Of a DNA stretch of 64,000 nucleotides, positions 1 to 15,213 are shown piece by piece. Location: contig NZ_VOHE01000001.1 in the NCBI RefSeq assembly GCF_007859305.1, positions 434,001 through 498,000 on the forward strand. The letters are read 5' to 3'. The stretch's first letter is position 1. Each line of letters begins with the position of its first letter. A program made the position numbers and the translations under genes. The notes under the pieces were generated by a model that saw only the letters and a program-made list of their open reading frames with translations, was not told the DNA's origin and searched no databases. This stretch comes from Luteimonas wenzhouensis. GTDB taxonomy: Bacteria; Pseudomonadota; Gammaproteobacteria; Xanthomonadales; Xanthomonadaceae.

Positions 1-4571
<4,571 letters not shown>

Positions 4572-4981
4572 GGGGGGCTGATGCCTCGGTCTTGGGCGCG
4601 CGCGGGCGCGCGTCCGGGAAAACGGATAGTTGTCACTGGGCAGTCGCTGGTATTGCCGGCACCAGCACGCCCTCTCCTGCTACTGACCACTGACAACTGT
4701 TGGAGCGGCGGTTCCGCGGCCGGGCGCCGTGGTGCGGACACCGGCGGCGGGCCTCCGCCTTACAACGACCGAAGGCCGGAGACATGCGTCCCCAGCCTCG
4801 GGTCCCACCGGCGCGCCCGCCGGGGCGGGCACACGGTGGCTGCTGCTTCGATTTGCGCTCGGTTGAGGGCCAATCTTTTCCTCTTGCTGGTCCCCGCCGG
4901 GGGCGGGGAGCTGCCGCGACCCGGCGTGCGGGTCGAAGTGGCGGCGGCCCGGGGCGCCCGAGGACGTCCCGGACCGTGGCG
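4572..4981 (-). promoter_or_regulatory. rplL-rpoB intergenic region with stem-loops
   Basis: This 410-bp spacer holds no convincing gene. In E. coli the same spacer carries an attenuator and an RNase III site that set the ratio of L7/L12 to beta subunit. Three potential RNA stems are visible: an 11-nt inverted repeat with one mismatch (4629-4639 with 4687-4697), a CCCCGCC/GGCGGGG hairpin with a 3-nt loop (4892-4908), and a shorter GACCCG/CGGGTC hairpin near 4918-4934. None has a T-run after it in the minus direction, so processing or partial attenuation is likelier than full termination. The regulatory role is inferred from position. Confidence 0.5.
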
Positions 4982-5359
4982 TCACTTGACCTCGACGGTC
5001 GCGCCGGCGGCTTCCAGGTCCTTCTTGATCTTCTCGGCGTCTTCCTTCGAAGCGCCTTCCTTCACGGTGCCGCCGGCCTCGGTGAGGTCCTTGGCTTCCT
5101 TCAGGCCCAGGCCGGTGATGGCGCGCACCACCTTGATGACCTCGACCTTCTTCTCGCCGGCCGACTTCAGCACGACGTTGAACTCGGTCTGCTCCTCGGC
5201 CGGGGCGGCAGCGCCGGCAGCGGCCGGGCCGGCGGCCACGGCGACCGGGGCGGCAGCGGACACACCGAACTTCTCTTCGAAAGCCTTGACCAGCTCCATC
5301 ACCTCGACGAGGGTCTTGCTGCCGATGGCTTCCAGGATTTGCTCGTTGGAAAGGGACAT
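4982..5359 (-). CDS. rplL: 50S ribosomal protein L7/L12
   Basis: The ribosomal stalk protein that recruits translational GTPases, 125 residues. It shows the N-terminal dimerisation helix ([20 protein letters not shown]), an Ala-rich hinge around residues 35-58, and a C-terminal domain with the typical [19 protein letters not shown] motif. It sits 73 bp downstream of rplJ, the usual pairing, since L10 forms the complex with L12 dimers. Length and sequence match the family throughout. Confidence 0.98.
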   Translation of the reverse strand: MSLSNEQILEAIGSKTLVEVMELVKAFEEKFGVSAAAPVAVAAGPAAAGAAAPAEEQTEFNVVLKSAGEKKVEVIKVVRAITGLGLKEAKDLTEAGGTVKEGASKEDAEKIKKDLEAAGATVEVK

Positions 5360-5432
5360 TGTGATTACCTTGACTGATTGGTTCGTATGACGATCGGATC
5401 GATGGCGTTGCGAACGGCGCTCAACGCGGACT

Positions 5433-5957
5433 TCAGGCTGCCTTCTGCTGGCCGACCGCGTTGATCACGCGGGCGGTCTGCGCGGCGGGCTCGGCGAGCA
5501 CGCGGGCCAGCATGGTGGCCGGCTGCGCGATCAGGCCCACCAGCATGGCCAGGGCCTGCTCGCGGGTCGGCAGCGACGCCAGGACATCCACGTGGGAGCC
5601 CGGGTACTTCTGCCCACCCAGCGAAACCAGGCGCGGCTTCAGCTTGTCGGCGGTCTTGGCGAAGTCCTTGATGAGACGGCCGGCGGCGCCGGGGTCTTCC
5701 TGCGAGAAGGCGAACAGCAGTGGGCCGGTCAGCTCGTCCTGGATGACGGCATAGTCGGTCCCTTCCACCGCGCGCGAGACCAGCGTGTTCTTGGCAACCT
5801 TCAGGAACACGCCCGCCTGGCGGGCCTTCTTGCGCAAGTCGGTCAACTGCTCGACCGTGAGACCCGCGTACTCCGCGGCGACCAGCGAGTGCGCCTTGGA
5901 GGCGACCTCGGCCAGTTCGGCAACGACTTCCTTCTTCTGGTTCAGATTCAGAGCCAT
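5433..5957 (-). CDS. rplJ: 50S ribosomal protein L10
   Basis: The stalk base protein that anchors L12 dimers to 23S rRNA, 174 residues, starting [20 protein letters not shown]. The segment [20 protein letters not shown] and the C-terminal L12-binding helix are recognisable. It lies between rplA and rplL on the minus strand. In gammaproteobacteria the L10-L12 complex represses its own translation by binding the mRNA leader; the 375-bp spacer upstream is the place to expect that leader here. Confidence 0.98.
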   Translation of the reverse strand: MALNLNQKKEVVAELAEVASKAHSLVAAEYAGLTVEQLTDLRKKARQAGVFLKVAKNTLVSRAVEGTDYAVIQDELTGPLLFAFSQEDPGAAGRLIKDFAKTADKLKPRLVSLGGQKYPGSHVDVLASLPTREQALAMLVGLIAQPATMLARVLAEPAAQTARVINAVGQQKAA

Positions 5958-6332
5958 TGCGCTTCCTCTCTTGCTTCAATTCCGCCCCGGCGCACCTACG
6001 CCGAGACAGGCCATGTGCCGCATCGTTCCCTCGACGCGGGGAACGCCACGGAGGGCGTTCCGTCTGGCGGCCGTTTTCCAGGAACCGGTCGAACCAATCA
6101 CTGGAGGGCGGCAACCATCTACGCAGGCCCCTTCGTGCTCTCGCACCCGGGATTAAGCGGCCTGGCCGGCGACGGCGGCGATTCCCTGCCATTCCGAGCT
6201 TCCCTGCCCGTCGCCGCCGCGGCGTCAGCCGCGCCTGCGGTCTTTGACGGCTCCGGCCGGCGCCAATGCCCCGGCCGGTGCCCCCAAAACTTCCACCCCG
6301 GGCGTCGCGTGGCCGCGCCGCCCGGGGGCATA
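5958..6332 (-). promoter_or_regulatory. rplA-rplJ intergenic region (expected L10 leader)
   Basis: A 375-bp stretch between rplA and rplJ without a credible gene. In related bacteria this interval carries the rplJL promoter and the structured leader bound by L10-(L12) for autogenous control. The sequence is rich in self-complementary GC blocks, for example two CCGGCCGG palindromes between about 6253 and 6285 and an inverted GGAACGCC/GGCGTTCC pair near 6040-6061, so a structured leader is plausible. I could not fold it reliably or assign the kink-turn contacted by L10, so the role rests on position. Confidence 0.45.
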
Positions 6333-7031
<699 letters not shown>

Positions 7032-7035
7032 GTCC

Positions 7036-7464
7036 TCAGCCCTCCACCACCAGGCCCATCGAACGGGCCGAGCCCGCGATGGTGCGTACCGCCGCCTCCA
7101 GGTCGGCCGCCGTGAGGTCGGCCTCCTTCGCCTTGGCGATCTCTTCCAGCTGCTTGCGGGTCACCTTGCCCACCTTCTCGGTGTTGGGCCGCTTCGAGCC
7201 GGTGCCCACGCCGGACGCCTTCTTCAACAGCACCGTGGCCGGGGGGCTCTTGGTGACGAAGGTGAAGGTGCGGTCGGAGTACGCGGTGATGATGACCGGG
7301 ATCGGCAGGCCCGGCTCGAGCTTCTGCGTGGCGGCATTGAACGCCTTGCAGAACTCCATGATGTTCAGGCCGCGCTGGCCCAGGGCAGGACCGACGGGCG
7401 GGGACGGATTGGCCTGCCCGGCCTTGACCTGCAGCTTGATGTAGCCGATGACTTTCTTCGCCAT
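7036..7464 (-). CDS. rplK: 50S ribosomal protein L11
   Basis: Ribosomal protein L11 of the GTPase-associated centre, 142 residues, the normal length. The N-terminus [20 protein letters not shown] and the proline-rich [19 protein letters not shown] segment that binds thiostrepton-type ligands in the family are both present. It heads the rplKAJL block; a possible promoter -10 (TATACT) lies about 150 bp upstream, in the spacer after nusG. Confidence 0.98.
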   Translation of the reverse strand: MAKKVIGYIKLQVKAGQANPSPPVGPALGQRGLNIMEFCKAFNAATQKLEPGLPIPVIITAYSDRTFTFVTKSPPATVLLKKASGVGTGSKRPNTEKVGKVTRKQLEEIAKAKEADLTAADLEAAVRTIAGSARSMGLVVEG

Positions 7465-7615
7465 GCTTGGACTCTCCGGGTGCTAGCGCCGTTCAGGCTC
7501 CCCATCGGGCCGGGAAAATCACGCGTCCCGGCGTCGCGGTGCCCCGACCGCACGAAAGGCCGCCATCGCGGCGGCCGACGCTGTCACCCGGCATCCCGGG
7601 GGCGGGGAGCCGGCT

Positions 7616-7621
7616 AGTATA
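7616..7621 (-). promoter_or_regulatory. possible -10 element upstream of rplK
   Basis: On the minus strand this reads TATACT, a 5/6 match to the sigma-70 -10 box, placed 45 bp beyond the nusG stop and about 150 bp before rplK. E. coli has its L11 promoter in the same spacer. No good -35 stands 16-18 bp upstream, so this is a weak call. Confidence 0.35.
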
Positions 7622-7666
7622 GCGGGTTTCCTGGCCTTCGGGCAGCCCGGCCCGACCAGGCAGGGG

Positions 7667-8260
7667 TCAGGCCTTCTCGACCTGCCCGAACTCCAGCTCC
7701 ACCGGGGTGGAGCGGCCGAAGATCAGGACCGCGACCCGCAGGCGGCTCTTCTCGTAGTTGACTTCCTCGACCACGCCATTGAAATCGTTGAACGGGCCGT
7801 CGATGACCCGGACCATCTGGCCCGGCTCGAACAGGACCTTCGGGCGCGGCTTCTCGACCCCTTCCTGGACCCGGTCGAGGATCGCGGCCGCCTCCTCGTC
7901 GCGGATCGGCAGCGGGCGGTCGGCGGTCCCGCCGATGAAGCCCATCACCTTGGGGGTCTCCTTGACCAGGTGCCAGCACTCGCTGTCGATCCGGGGGATC
8001 CCGTTCTCCTCATGGGTGGCGATCTGGACCAGGACGTAGCCGGGAAAGAACTTGCGCTCGGAGCGCCGCTTCTGGCCGGAGCGCATCTCCACGACCTCCT
8101 CGGTCGGGACCAGCACGTCGCCGAAGCGGTCCTGCATCTCCGCACGGGCGATCCGGTCGCGGAGCGCCTGCGCCACCGACTTCTCGAAGCCGGAGTACGC
8201 GTGCACCACATACCAACGCTTGACGCCTTGCGCTTCCATCGGGCCCGTACTCTCCGTCAT
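7667..8260 (-). CDS. nusG: transcription termination/antitermination protein NusG
   Basis: The universal elongation factor that binds RNA polymerase and couples it to Rho or the ribosome. It has 197 residues when started at the ATG at 8258-8260, which overlaps the secE stop in ATGA. The N-terminal NGN domain begins [19 protein letters not shown]; the C-terminal KOW domain shows [19 protein letters not shown]. An internal ATG at 8237-8239 ([13 protein letters not shown]) would also give a complete NGN domain, so the first seven residues are uncertain. secE-nusG is the universal pairing. Confidence 0.97.
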   Translation of the reverse strand: MTESTGPMEAQGVKRWYVVHAYSGFEKSVAQALRDRIARAEMQDRFGDVLVPTEEVVEMRSGQKRRSERKFFPGYVLVQIATHEENGIPRIDSECWHLVKETPKVMGFIGGTADRPLPIRDEEAAAILDRVQEGVEKPRPKVLFEPGQMVRVIDGPFNDFNGVVEEVNYEKSRLRVAVLIFGRSTPVELEFGQVEKA

Positions 8261-8637
8261 TGGGCAAGGAACAGCTTGACCAGCCACTGGATGACCGCGT
8301 CGAACCCGGCCAGCAGCAGCGCGATGATGACCACCACCAGGATCACCACCCAGGTCATGCGGGTGGCCTCCTGGCGGGTGGGCCAGACCACCTTGCGCAG
8401 CTCGAAGCGCGACTCGTAGAGGAACTCCCGCGTCTGGTGGCCCTTGGCGGTGGTCATGAACACCGCGGCGGCGGCCACGACCGCCACCGCCACCACCGCG
8501 ATCCGGGCGGCGCCGGGCCATTGGCCGTCGAACCAGTAGAACGCGAACACCCCGGCGGCGACCAGCAGCAGCGCCAGCGCGTACCTGACCATGTCGGCCG
8601 CGGAAGCGGACCCGGGTTGTTCGACTCTGCTGTTCAC
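8257..8637 (-). CDS. secE: preprotein translocase subunit SecE
   Basis: The small essential subunit of the SecYEG translocon in the inner membrane. It has 126 residues from a GTG start at 8635-8637; a longer frame is open but would begin inside tRNA-Trp, so GTG is preferred. Two hydrophobic segments form a hairpin near residues 20-60, followed by the conserved cytoplasmic motif [17 protein letters not shown] and the essential third membrane helix. The three-helix layout matches long-form gammaproteobacterial SecE. Its stop overlaps the nusG start. Confidence 0.95.
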   Translation of the reverse strand: MNSRVEQPGSASAADMVRYALALLLVAAGVFAFYWFDGQWPGAARIAVVAVAVVAAAAVFMTTAKGHQTREFLYESRFELRKVVWPTRQEATRMTWVVILVVVIIALLLAGFDAVIQWLVKLFLAQ

Positions 8638-8655
8638 TCGTCTCGCTACTCTGGA

Positions 8656-8731
<76 letters not shown>

Positions 8732-8764
8732 ACGGAAATTCGCCCCGCCCCCGGAAAAGGCAAC

Positions 8765-8780
8765 GGCGGCTTGCGCCGCC
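8765..8780 (-). terminator. stem-loop between tuf and tRNA-Trp
   Basis: GGCGGC and GCCGCC are separated by a 4-nt loop; in the minus direction the stem is followed after a few bases by a TTTT at 8755-8758. A second GC hairpin (about 8838-8853) lies immediately after the tuf stop. Together they could be a partial terminator or a processing site that sets tuf apart from secE-nusG. No proof of termination. Confidence 0.35.
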
Positions 8781-8860
8781 TTGCCCCGATCCGGGCCGGG
8801 CGCCGCGCGGTGGCCTGCCGCGGCACCCGGTTCCGGTCCCCGCCGTGGCGGGGTCCGTGC

Positions 8861-10051
<1,191 letters not shown>

Positions 10052-10094
10052 GACTGTGACTCTCGCTGACGTTGTTGTTTTTGCCGGTGTGGAA

Positions 10095-10116
10095 ACCCGG
10101 CCGCTGGCGGCCGGGT
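10095..10116 (-). promoter_or_regulatory. perfect 10-bp stem-loop between tRNA-Thr and tuf
   Basis: ACCCGGCCGC and GCGGCCGGGT pair perfectly across a 2-nt loop, about 45 bp upstream of the tuf start and 26 bp after tRNA-Thr in the minus direction. It is followed by TTTCC rather than a true T-run. It may set the 3' end of the tRNA precursor or protect the 5' end of the tuf mRNA. Confidence 0.45.
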
Positions 10117-10141
10117 CGTCGCGGGCCTGGCCCGCCTTGTA

Positions 10142-10217
10142 TGGTGCTCACGAATGGAATCGAACCATCGACCTCCTCCTTACCAAGGAGGTGCTCTACC
10201 GACTGAGCTACGTGAGC
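10142..10217 (-). tRNA. tRNA-Thr (GGT)
   Basis: A 76-nt tRNA with encoded CCA. Acceptor stem GCTCACG/CGTGAGC, anticodon GGT in the loop CTTGGTA, T-arm GGTTCGATTCC. It corresponds to thrT upstream of tufB in E. coli. Confidence 0.97.
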
Positions 10218-10258
10218 GTGAATTGTTGTTGCCTGGCGCGGGACCTGCAGCAGGGCAA

Positions 10259-10332
<74 letters not shown>

Positions 10333-10367
10333 GCCGTGCGGAAACCTCGTGCCTGCGCTGGACCGAC

Positions 10368-10453
10368 TGGTGGAGGGAGGTGGATTCGAACCACCGAAGG
10401 CGTAAGCCAGCAGATTTACAGTCTGCCCCCGTTGGCCGCTTGGGTATCCCTCC
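10368..10453 (-). tRNA. tRNA-Tyr (GTA)
   Basis: An 86-nt class II tRNA with a long variable arm and encoded CCA. Acceptor stem GGAGGGA/TCCCTCC, anticodon GTA in CTGTAAA. It is the first gene of the tRNA-tuf operon, 32 nt after the -10 box. Confidence 0.97.
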
Positions 10454-10485
10454 GTCAGAAGCGCAAACCCGTGAAACAGCCCGTT

Positions 10486-10514
10486 ATTTTGACCATGCCG
10501 TGGCGGACTGTCAA
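10486..10514 (-). promoter_or_regulatory. promoter of the tRNA-Tyr/Gly/Thr-tuf operon
   Basis: On the minus strand a perfect -35 TTGACA (10509-10514) is followed after exactly 17 bp by CAAAAT (10486-10491, 4/6 to TATAAT), 32 nt before the mature tRNA-Tyr. The ion-channel gene upstream ends with a TGA at 10511-10513 that lies inside this -35 box. Confidence 0.65.
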
Positions 10515-11407
10515 CGCGCACTTTCGCCAGCTGCGCCGGTCGCCCGGCGCAGCTGTTCCAGCTCGGTCCGCAGCAGGCGGATCTCGTCCCCGAGCGCGAC
10601 CAGGCCCGGGTCCGCGCCGCCCGCGGCCGCGCCCGGAAACGGCGCCGGGGCACCTGCCTCCCGCTCATGCCCGGCGCCCGCGCCCTGCTCCTGGAGCGCC
10701 TGCATCGTGTTGACGATGATGGCGACGAACAGGTTCAACATGGTGAAGGTGGCGAGCAGGATGAAGGGCACGAAGAACACCCAGGCCCAGGGGTAGGCCT
10801 CCATCACCGGGCGCACCAGTCCGGACGACCAGCTGTCCAGGGTCATGACCTGGAACAGGGTGTAGAGCGAGGCGCCGAGGCTGCCGAACCAGTGCGGGAA
10901 GCGCTCGCCGAACATGCCGGTGGCCACCACCGCGGCGACGTAGAACAGGATCAGCATCAGCGCGGCGATCGCGCCGATGCCCGGGATCGCCCGCAGCAGC
11001 GCCTCCACCACGAAGCGCAGCCTGGGCATCATCGAGGCCAGCCGCAGCACCCGCAGCACCCTGAGCACCCGCAGCACGGCGAACGGCCCGGAGGCCGGCA
11101 CCAGCGCGATCCCGACCACCACCAGGTCGAACACGTTCCAGCCACTGCGGAAGAAGCGCGGGCCGTGGCCCCACAGCTTCAGCGTCAGCTCGACCACGAA
11201 CACCGCCAGGCAGGCCTGGTCGAGCACGGCCAGCCAGCCGCCGGCCGCGTCGCGCAGCGCCGGGGAGGTCTCCATGCCGAGGATGACCGCATTGGCCACG
11301 ATCACCCCGACCACGAACCGCTGCACCGGGGCCGACTCGACCCAGGCCAGCGCCCGCCCGCGCAGCCCACCCCTCCCCGCATCCATGGCGATCGCGTCCG
11401 GTTCCAT
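10511..11407 (-). CDS. NaChBac-type voltage-gated ion channel subunit
   Basis: A single-domain, six-helix voltage-gated cation channel subunit of 298 residues that would assemble as a tetramer in the inner membrane. The S4 segment carries regularly spaced arginines in VLRVLRVLRVLRL (residues 111-123). The pore region LFQVMTL-DSWSSG aligns with the bacterial Nav filter TLESWSM, but residue 191, the Glu of the filter ring in studied channels, is Asp here. S6 follows as FTMLNLFVAIIVNTM, then a Gly/Ala-rich linker and a short coiled coil (ALGDEIRLLRTELEQLRRA), the usual tetramerisation tail. Ion selectivity cannot be read from sequence alone; it may be Na+ or more Ca2+-tolerant. Confidence 0.88.
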   Translation of the reverse strand: MEPDAIAMDAGRGGLRGRALAWVESAPVQRFVVGVIVANAVILGMETSPALRDAAGGWLAVLDQACLAVFVVELTLKLWGHGPRFFRSGWNVFDLVVVGIALVPASGPFAVLRVLRVLRVLRLASMMPRLRFVVEALLRAIPGIGAIAALMLILFYVAAVVATGMFGERFPHWFGSLGASLYTLFQVMTLDSWSSGLVRPVMEAYPWAWVFFVPFILLATFTMLNLFVAIIVNTMQALQEQGAGAGHEREAGAPAPFPGAAAGGADPGLVALGDEIRLLRTELEQLRRATGAAGESAR

Positions 11408-11421
11408 CCGGGCCCCTCCGG

Positions 11422-12513
11422 TCAGACGTTGAAGCGGAAATGCAGGACGTCGCCCTCCTGCACCCGGTAGTCCTTGCCCTCCAGGCGCAGCCGGCCGGCC
11501 TCGCGCGCGCCAGCCTCGCCACGATAGCGGACGAAGTCCTCGTAGGAGATGGTCTCGGCGCGAATGAAGCCCTTTTCGAAGTCGCTGTGGATCACCCCGG
11601 CGGCCTGGGGCGCGGTGGAGCCAGCCTTCACCGTCCAGGCGCGGACCTCCTTGACCCCGGCGGTGAAGTAGGTCTGCAGGCCCAGCAGCCGGTAGGCGCC
11701 CCGGATCACCCGGTTAAGGCCGGGCTCGTCGAGGCCGTAGCCGGCCAGCATCTCGTCGCGGTCGGCGTCGTCGAGCTGGCTCAGCTCCTCCTCGATCGCG
11801 GCCGAGACCGGCACCACCTCGGCGCCCTCGGCCGCGGCGCGGGCGCGGACCGCGTCCAGGTGCGGGTTGTCCCGGAACCCGTCCTCGAGCACGTTGGCGA
11901 TGTACAGCACCGGCTTCATGGTCAGCAGGAACAGCTCGCGCACCAGCACCCGCTCCTCGTCCGCCAGCGGCACCGAACGGGCCGGCTTGCCCTCGTCCAG
12001 CGCCGCGCGCAGCCGGGCCAGGACCTCGAGCCGCGCCCTGGCGTCCTTGTCGCCGCTCTTGGCCACCCGCTCGTAGCGGGCGATGGCCTTGTCCACGGTC
12101 TCCAGGTCGGCCAGGGCCAGCTCGGTGTCGATGGTGTCGATGTCCGCGACCGGATCGACCCGGTTGGCCACGTGAATCACGTCCGCATGCTCGAAGCAGC
12201 GCACCACGTGGGCGATCGCGTCGACCTCGCGGATATGGGCCAGGAACTTGTTGCCCAGGCCCTCGCCGCTGGCCGCGCCGGCAACCAGGCCGGCGATGTC
12301 GACGAACTCGACCACGGTCGGCACGACCCGCTCGGGCTTGACGATCTCCGCCAGCTCGGCCAGCCGCGGGTCGGGCACGGGGACCACGCCCACGTTCGGC
12401 TCGATGGTGCAGAACGGGAAGTTGGCCGCGGCGATGCCCGCCTTGGTCAGTGCATTGAAGAGCGTCGACTTGCCCACGTTCGGCAGGCCGACGATGCCGC
12501 ATTGGATGCCCAT
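11422..12513 (-). CDS. ychF: redox-regulated ATPase/GTPase YchF
   Basis: An Obg-family P-loop NTPase (OLA1/YchF) that binds ribosomes and hydrolyses ATP, 363 residues, full length. G1 is [15 protein letters not shown] near residue 8, G3 is VDIAGLV, and the C-terminal TGS domain ends [13 protein letters not shown]. The start is the ATG at 12511-12513 ([16 protein letters not shown]); a longer frame would read through the hairpin after pth. The pth-ychF pair is conserved in many gammaproteobacteria. Confidence 0.97.
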   Translation of the reverse strand: MGIQCGIVGLPNVGKSTLFNALTKAGIAAANFPFCTIEPNVGVVPVPDPRLAELAEIVKPERVVPTVVEFVDIAGLVAGAASGEGLGNKFLAHIREVDAIAHVVRCFEHADVIHVANRVDPVADIDTIDTELALADLETVDKAIARYERVAKSGDKDARARLEVLARLRAALDEGKPARSVPLADEERVLVRELFLLTMKPVLYIANVLEDGFRDNPHLDAVRARAAAEGAEVVPVSAAIEEELSQLDDADRDEMLAGYGLDEPGLNRVIRGAYRLLGLQTYFTAGVKEVRAWTVKAGSTAPQAAGVIHSDFEKGFIRAETISYEDFVRYRGEAGAREAGRLRLEGKDYRVQEGDVLHFRFNV

Positions 12514-12535
12514 GTTCCGGGGGTTCCGTGACTGG

Positions 12536-12582
12536 TGGTTCGTGACTGGCGACCCGGGTGCCGGATCGCCAGTCACCAACCA
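12536..12582. repeat. imperfect palindrome between pth and ychF
   Basis: Arms 12536-12552 and 12566-12582 pair at 16 of 17 positions around a 13-nt loop; the inner 11 bp (GTGACTGGCGA) are perfect. The stem begins just beyond the pth stop codon (12587-12589). Similar sequence occurs after ispE (15214-15276) and beside tRNA-Gln (15103-15122), so this looks like one copy of a dispersed intergenic element. It has no T-run. Confidence 0.6.
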
Positions 12583-12586
12583 CGAA

Positions 12587-13168
12587 TCAGGCCTTGCTGG
12601 TGTGCAGGCGCTTCATCGCCTCGTTGAAGTCGCCCTGGACGGCGAGCGGGAGGACGTCGAGCGCGTCGTCGACCGCCCGGTTGATCAGGATGTCGTCCTC
12701 GGTCCCGGGACGTCCCAGGACCCACGAGGTCACCCGGTCCTTGTGCCCGGGATGGCCGATGCCGATGCGCAGCCGGTGGAAGCGGCCGTGGCCAAGCAGG
12801 CGCATGACGTCGCGCAGGCCGTTCTGGCCGCCGTGGCCGCCGTCGAACTTCAGCCGCGCCACGCCGGGCGGCAGGTCGAGCTCGTCATGGGCCAGCAGCG
12901 CCTGTTCGGGCTCGATCTTCCAGTAGCGCAGGGCAGCCACCACCGACTTGCCACTGAGGTTCATGAACGTGGACGGGCGCAGCAGCCACAGGCTGCGCCC
13001 GGCCACCTCGACCTTCGTGGTCTCGCCGAACAGCTTGCCCTCGGCCCCGAAGCGCGCCCCGGCCCGCTCGGCCAGGGCGTCCACGAAACGGAACCCGGCG
13101 TTATGCCGGGTCCGTGCATGTTCGGGCCCCGGGTTGCCGAGGCCGACGATGAGCCGCAATCCTTCCAT
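12587..13168 (-). CDS. pth: peptidyl-tRNA hydrolase
   Basis: Cleaves peptidyl-tRNA released from stalled ribosomes; essential in most bacteria. It has 193 residues, the usual length. The active-site residues of the E. coli enzyme are present with a +2 offset: N12 in VGLGNPG, H22 in RTRHNAGF, N70 in STFMNLSG, D95 in AHDELDLP and N116 in GGQNGLRD. It lies downstream of rplY on the minus strand, with ychF next. Confidence 0.98.
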   Translation of the reverse strand: MEGLRLIVGLGNPGPEHARTRHNAGFRFVDALAERAGARFGAEGKLFGETTKVEVAGRSLWLLRPSTFMNLSGKSVVAALRYWKIEPEQALLAHDELDLPPGVARLKFDGGHGGQNGLRDVMRLLGHGRFHRLRIGIGHPGHKDRVTSWVLGRPGTEDDILINRAVDDALDVLPLAVQGDFNEAMKRLHTSKA

Positions 13169-13209
13169 TCGCTCGGGTCCGTGCCGGCGGAGCGGTCCCG
13201 CTCAGCGCG

Positions 13210-13236
13210 CGGCAGGGGCCGTGCCGGCCCCTGCCG
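13210..13236 (-). terminator. GC-rich stem-loop downstream of rplY
   Basis: A perfect 11-bp stem (CGGCAGGGGCC with GGCCCCTGCCG) closes a 5-nt loop between rplY and pth. There is no T-run in either direction, so it is better read as an mRNA stabiliser or weak attenuator than as a strong terminator. Confidence 0.4.
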
Positions 13237-13293
13237 GACGCCCGGGGGCCCACCCCACGCCGTCGGCGCGGGGCACCCTCCGCCGGACCGGGA

Positions 13294-13941
13294 TCACTTG
13301 CCGTCGTCGGGCTTGGCCGCGGCGTCGTCGCCCTCGGCCGCCTCTTCCGGCGCGGCCTCCTCGCGGCCGTGCTTGGCAATCACCACCGCGTCGTCGTGGT
13401 CCTTGCCCAGCTTGAGCTGCGGGATCTCCACGCCCTTGGGCAGCTTCAGGTCCGACAGGTAGACGATGTCGCCGACCTTGAGCTCGGACAGGTCGACCTC
13501 GATCGCCTGCGGCAGGTCGGACGGCAGGCACTCGACCGTCACTTCCTTCAGCTCGCGGGTGATCACGACGTCGGCGGCCTTGCCGGCCGGCGACTTCTCT
13601 TCGTTGACGAACAGCAGCGGCACCGCGGTGCGCAGCGTCTCCTTCTCGTTCACGCGCTGGAAGTCCAGGTGCAGGATCAGCTGCTTGTACGGATGGCGCT
13701 GGATGTCGCGCAGCAGCACCTTCTGGATGTCGCCGCCCAGGCTCAGGTCCAGGATCGACGAGTAGAACCACTCGTGCTGGCTGGCCAGCCACACCGGCTC
13801 GTGGTCGAGCTGGATGCTGACCGGCGGGAGGTCGCCACCGTAGACGATGGCCGGGATCTTGCCGCTGCGGCGAAGGCGGCGGCTCGCACCCTTCCCTTCG
13901 TCCTCGCGGCGCTCGACCTTGATTTCGTGAGTCGTTGCCAT
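13294..13941 (-). CDS. rplY: 50S ribosomal protein L25 (general stress protein CTC type)
   Basis: The 5S rRNA-binding protein L25 in its long, TL5/CTC form of 215 residues. The N-terminal L25 domain (about 1-95) contains [16 protein letters not shown], and a C-terminal beta domain follows (about 100-190). The tail is strongly acidic ([17 protein letters not shown]). It is followed by pth, the standard partner. Confidence 0.97.
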   Translation of the reverse strand: MATTHEIKVERREDEGKGASRRLRRSGKIPAIVYGGDLPPVSIQLDHEPVWLASQHEWFYSSILDLSLGGDIQKVLLRDIQRHPYKQLILHLDFQRVNEKETLRTAVPLLFVNEEKSPAGKAADVVITRELKEVTVECLPSDLPQAIEVDLSELKVGDIVYLSDLKLPKGVEIPQLKLGKDHDDAVVIAKHGREEAAPEEAAEGDDAAAKPDDGK

Positions 13942-14020
13942 GTTTGCTTCTCTTCTTCAGTAGGTAGGACCGCCTCGCGGCGGTCTGGAACGCTCGCCCG
14001 CGACCAGGCGAGCGGTGGCG

Positions 14021-14980
14021 TCAGTCCAGGTAGAGCGAACTGACGGATTCTCCGAACGCGATCCGGCGGATCGTCTCGGCCAGCATCTCGGCGACGCTGA
14101 GCTGGCGGATGCGGCCGCAGGCACGGGCCGCCTCCGACAGCGGGATGGTGTCGGTGACCACCAGCTCATCGAGCTGCGAACGGGTGATGTTGTCGATCGC
14201 CGCGCCCGACAGCACCGGGTGGGTGCAGTAGGCCACGACCTTCTGCGCGCCATTGGCCTTGAGCGCGCCGGCGGCGGCGCACAGCGTGCCGGCGGTGTCC
14301 ACGATGTCGTCGACCAGCACGCAGGTCTTGCCCTCGACCTCGCCGATGATGTTCATCACCGTGGCCACGTTGGCCTTGGGCCGGCGCTTGTCGATGATCG
14401 CCAGGTCGGCGTCGTCCAGGCGCTTGGCCAGGGCCCGGGCGCGGACCACGCCGCCCACGTCCGGAGACACCACGATCACGTTGCCGGTGCCGTGCTCGCG
14501 CCAGATGTCGGCCAGCAGCAGCGGCGAGGCGTACACGTTGTCGACCGGGATGTCGAAAAAGCCCTGAATCTGGTCGGCGTGCAGGTCGACGGTGAGCATG
14601 CCGTCGGCGCCGGCGGCGGTGAACATCTTGGCCGCCAGCTTGGCGGTGATCGGCACCCGCGAGGAGCGCATGCGGCGGTCCTGGCGGGCGTAGCCGAAGT
14701 ACGGCACCACCGCGGTGACCGAGGCGGCCGAGGCGCGCTTGAGCGCGTCGATCAGGGCCAGCAGCTCCATCAGGTGCTCGGCGCAGGGCGCGCACGTGGG
14801 CTGGATGACGAATACGTCCTGGCGCCGCACGTTCTCCTCGATCTCGACCTGCAGCTCGCCGTCGGAGAACGTGGACACCAGCGCCTTGCCCGGACGGACG
14901 CCCAGTTCGCGGCACACGGCCTGCGCCAGCGGCCGGTTCGCGTTGCCCGAGAAGATCAGCAGGTTCCTGTCTTCGTTCAT
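14021..14980 (-). CDS. prs: ribose-phosphate pyrophosphokinase
   Basis: Makes PRPP from ribose 5-phosphate and ATP, the shared precursor of nucleotides, histidine and tryptophan. It has 319 residues. Motifs include [15 protein letters not shown] near residue 38, the catalytic flexible-loop region [30 protein letters not shown], and the PRPP-binding loop [11 protein letters not shown] near residue 220. It lies between tRNA-Gln and rplY, a conserved gammaproteobacterial neighbourhood. Confidence 0.98.
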   Translation of the reverse strand: MNEDRNLLIFSGNANRPLAQAVCRELGVRPGKALVSTFSDGELQVEIEENVRRQDVFVIQPTCAPCAEHLMELLALIDALKRASAASVTAVVPYFGYARQDRRMRSSRVPITAKLAAKMFTAAGADGMLTVDLHADQIQGFFDIPVDNVYASPLLLADIWREHGTGNVIVVSPDVGGVVRARALAKRLDDADLAIIDKRRPKANVATVMNIIGEVEGKTCVLVDDIVDTAGTLCAAAGALKANGAQKVVAYCTHPVLSGAAIDNITRSQLDELVVTDTIPLSEAARACGRIRQLSVAEMLAETIRRIAFGESVSSLYLD

Positions 14981-15102
14981 GTCCGACTGCTCCGCTCCGC
15001 TCTGACCGTGCGGTGATGGTGATGGTGGTGGTGGCTCCGCGACCGGTGCCCACGGGCCCCGCCGTGCCGCGGCGCACGCCTGCGCCGGGCAACGGGGGAC
15101 CC

Positions 15103-15122
15103 GCGATCACCAGTCACGATCG
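15103..15122. repeat. half copy of the intergenic palindromic element
   Basis: The minus strand reads CGTGACTGGTGATCG here, sharing the CGTGACTGG(T/C)GA core seen after pth. It abuts tRNA-Gln, and no complementary partner arm was found nearby. Confidence 0.4.
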
Positions 15123-15125
15123 AAA

Positions 15126-15201
15126 TGGCAGGGGCGGAAGGATTCGAACCTACGAATGCCGGGATCAAAACCCGGTGCCTTAACCACTTGGCGACGCCCC
15201 T
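15126..15201 (-). tRNA. tRNA-Gln (TTG)
   Basis: A 76-nt tRNA with encoded CCA. Acceptor stem AGGGGCG/CGCCCCT, anticodon TTG in the loop TTTTGAT, T-arm GGTTCGAATCC. It sits between ispE and prs. Confidence 0.96.
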
Positions 15202-15213
15202 GCGGACGTGACC

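Noticed and set aside
15012..15034. GGTGAT/GGTGGT trinucleotide run upstream of prs
   Set aside because: A short, imperfect simple repeat in a leader; no reading frame or known motif uses it.
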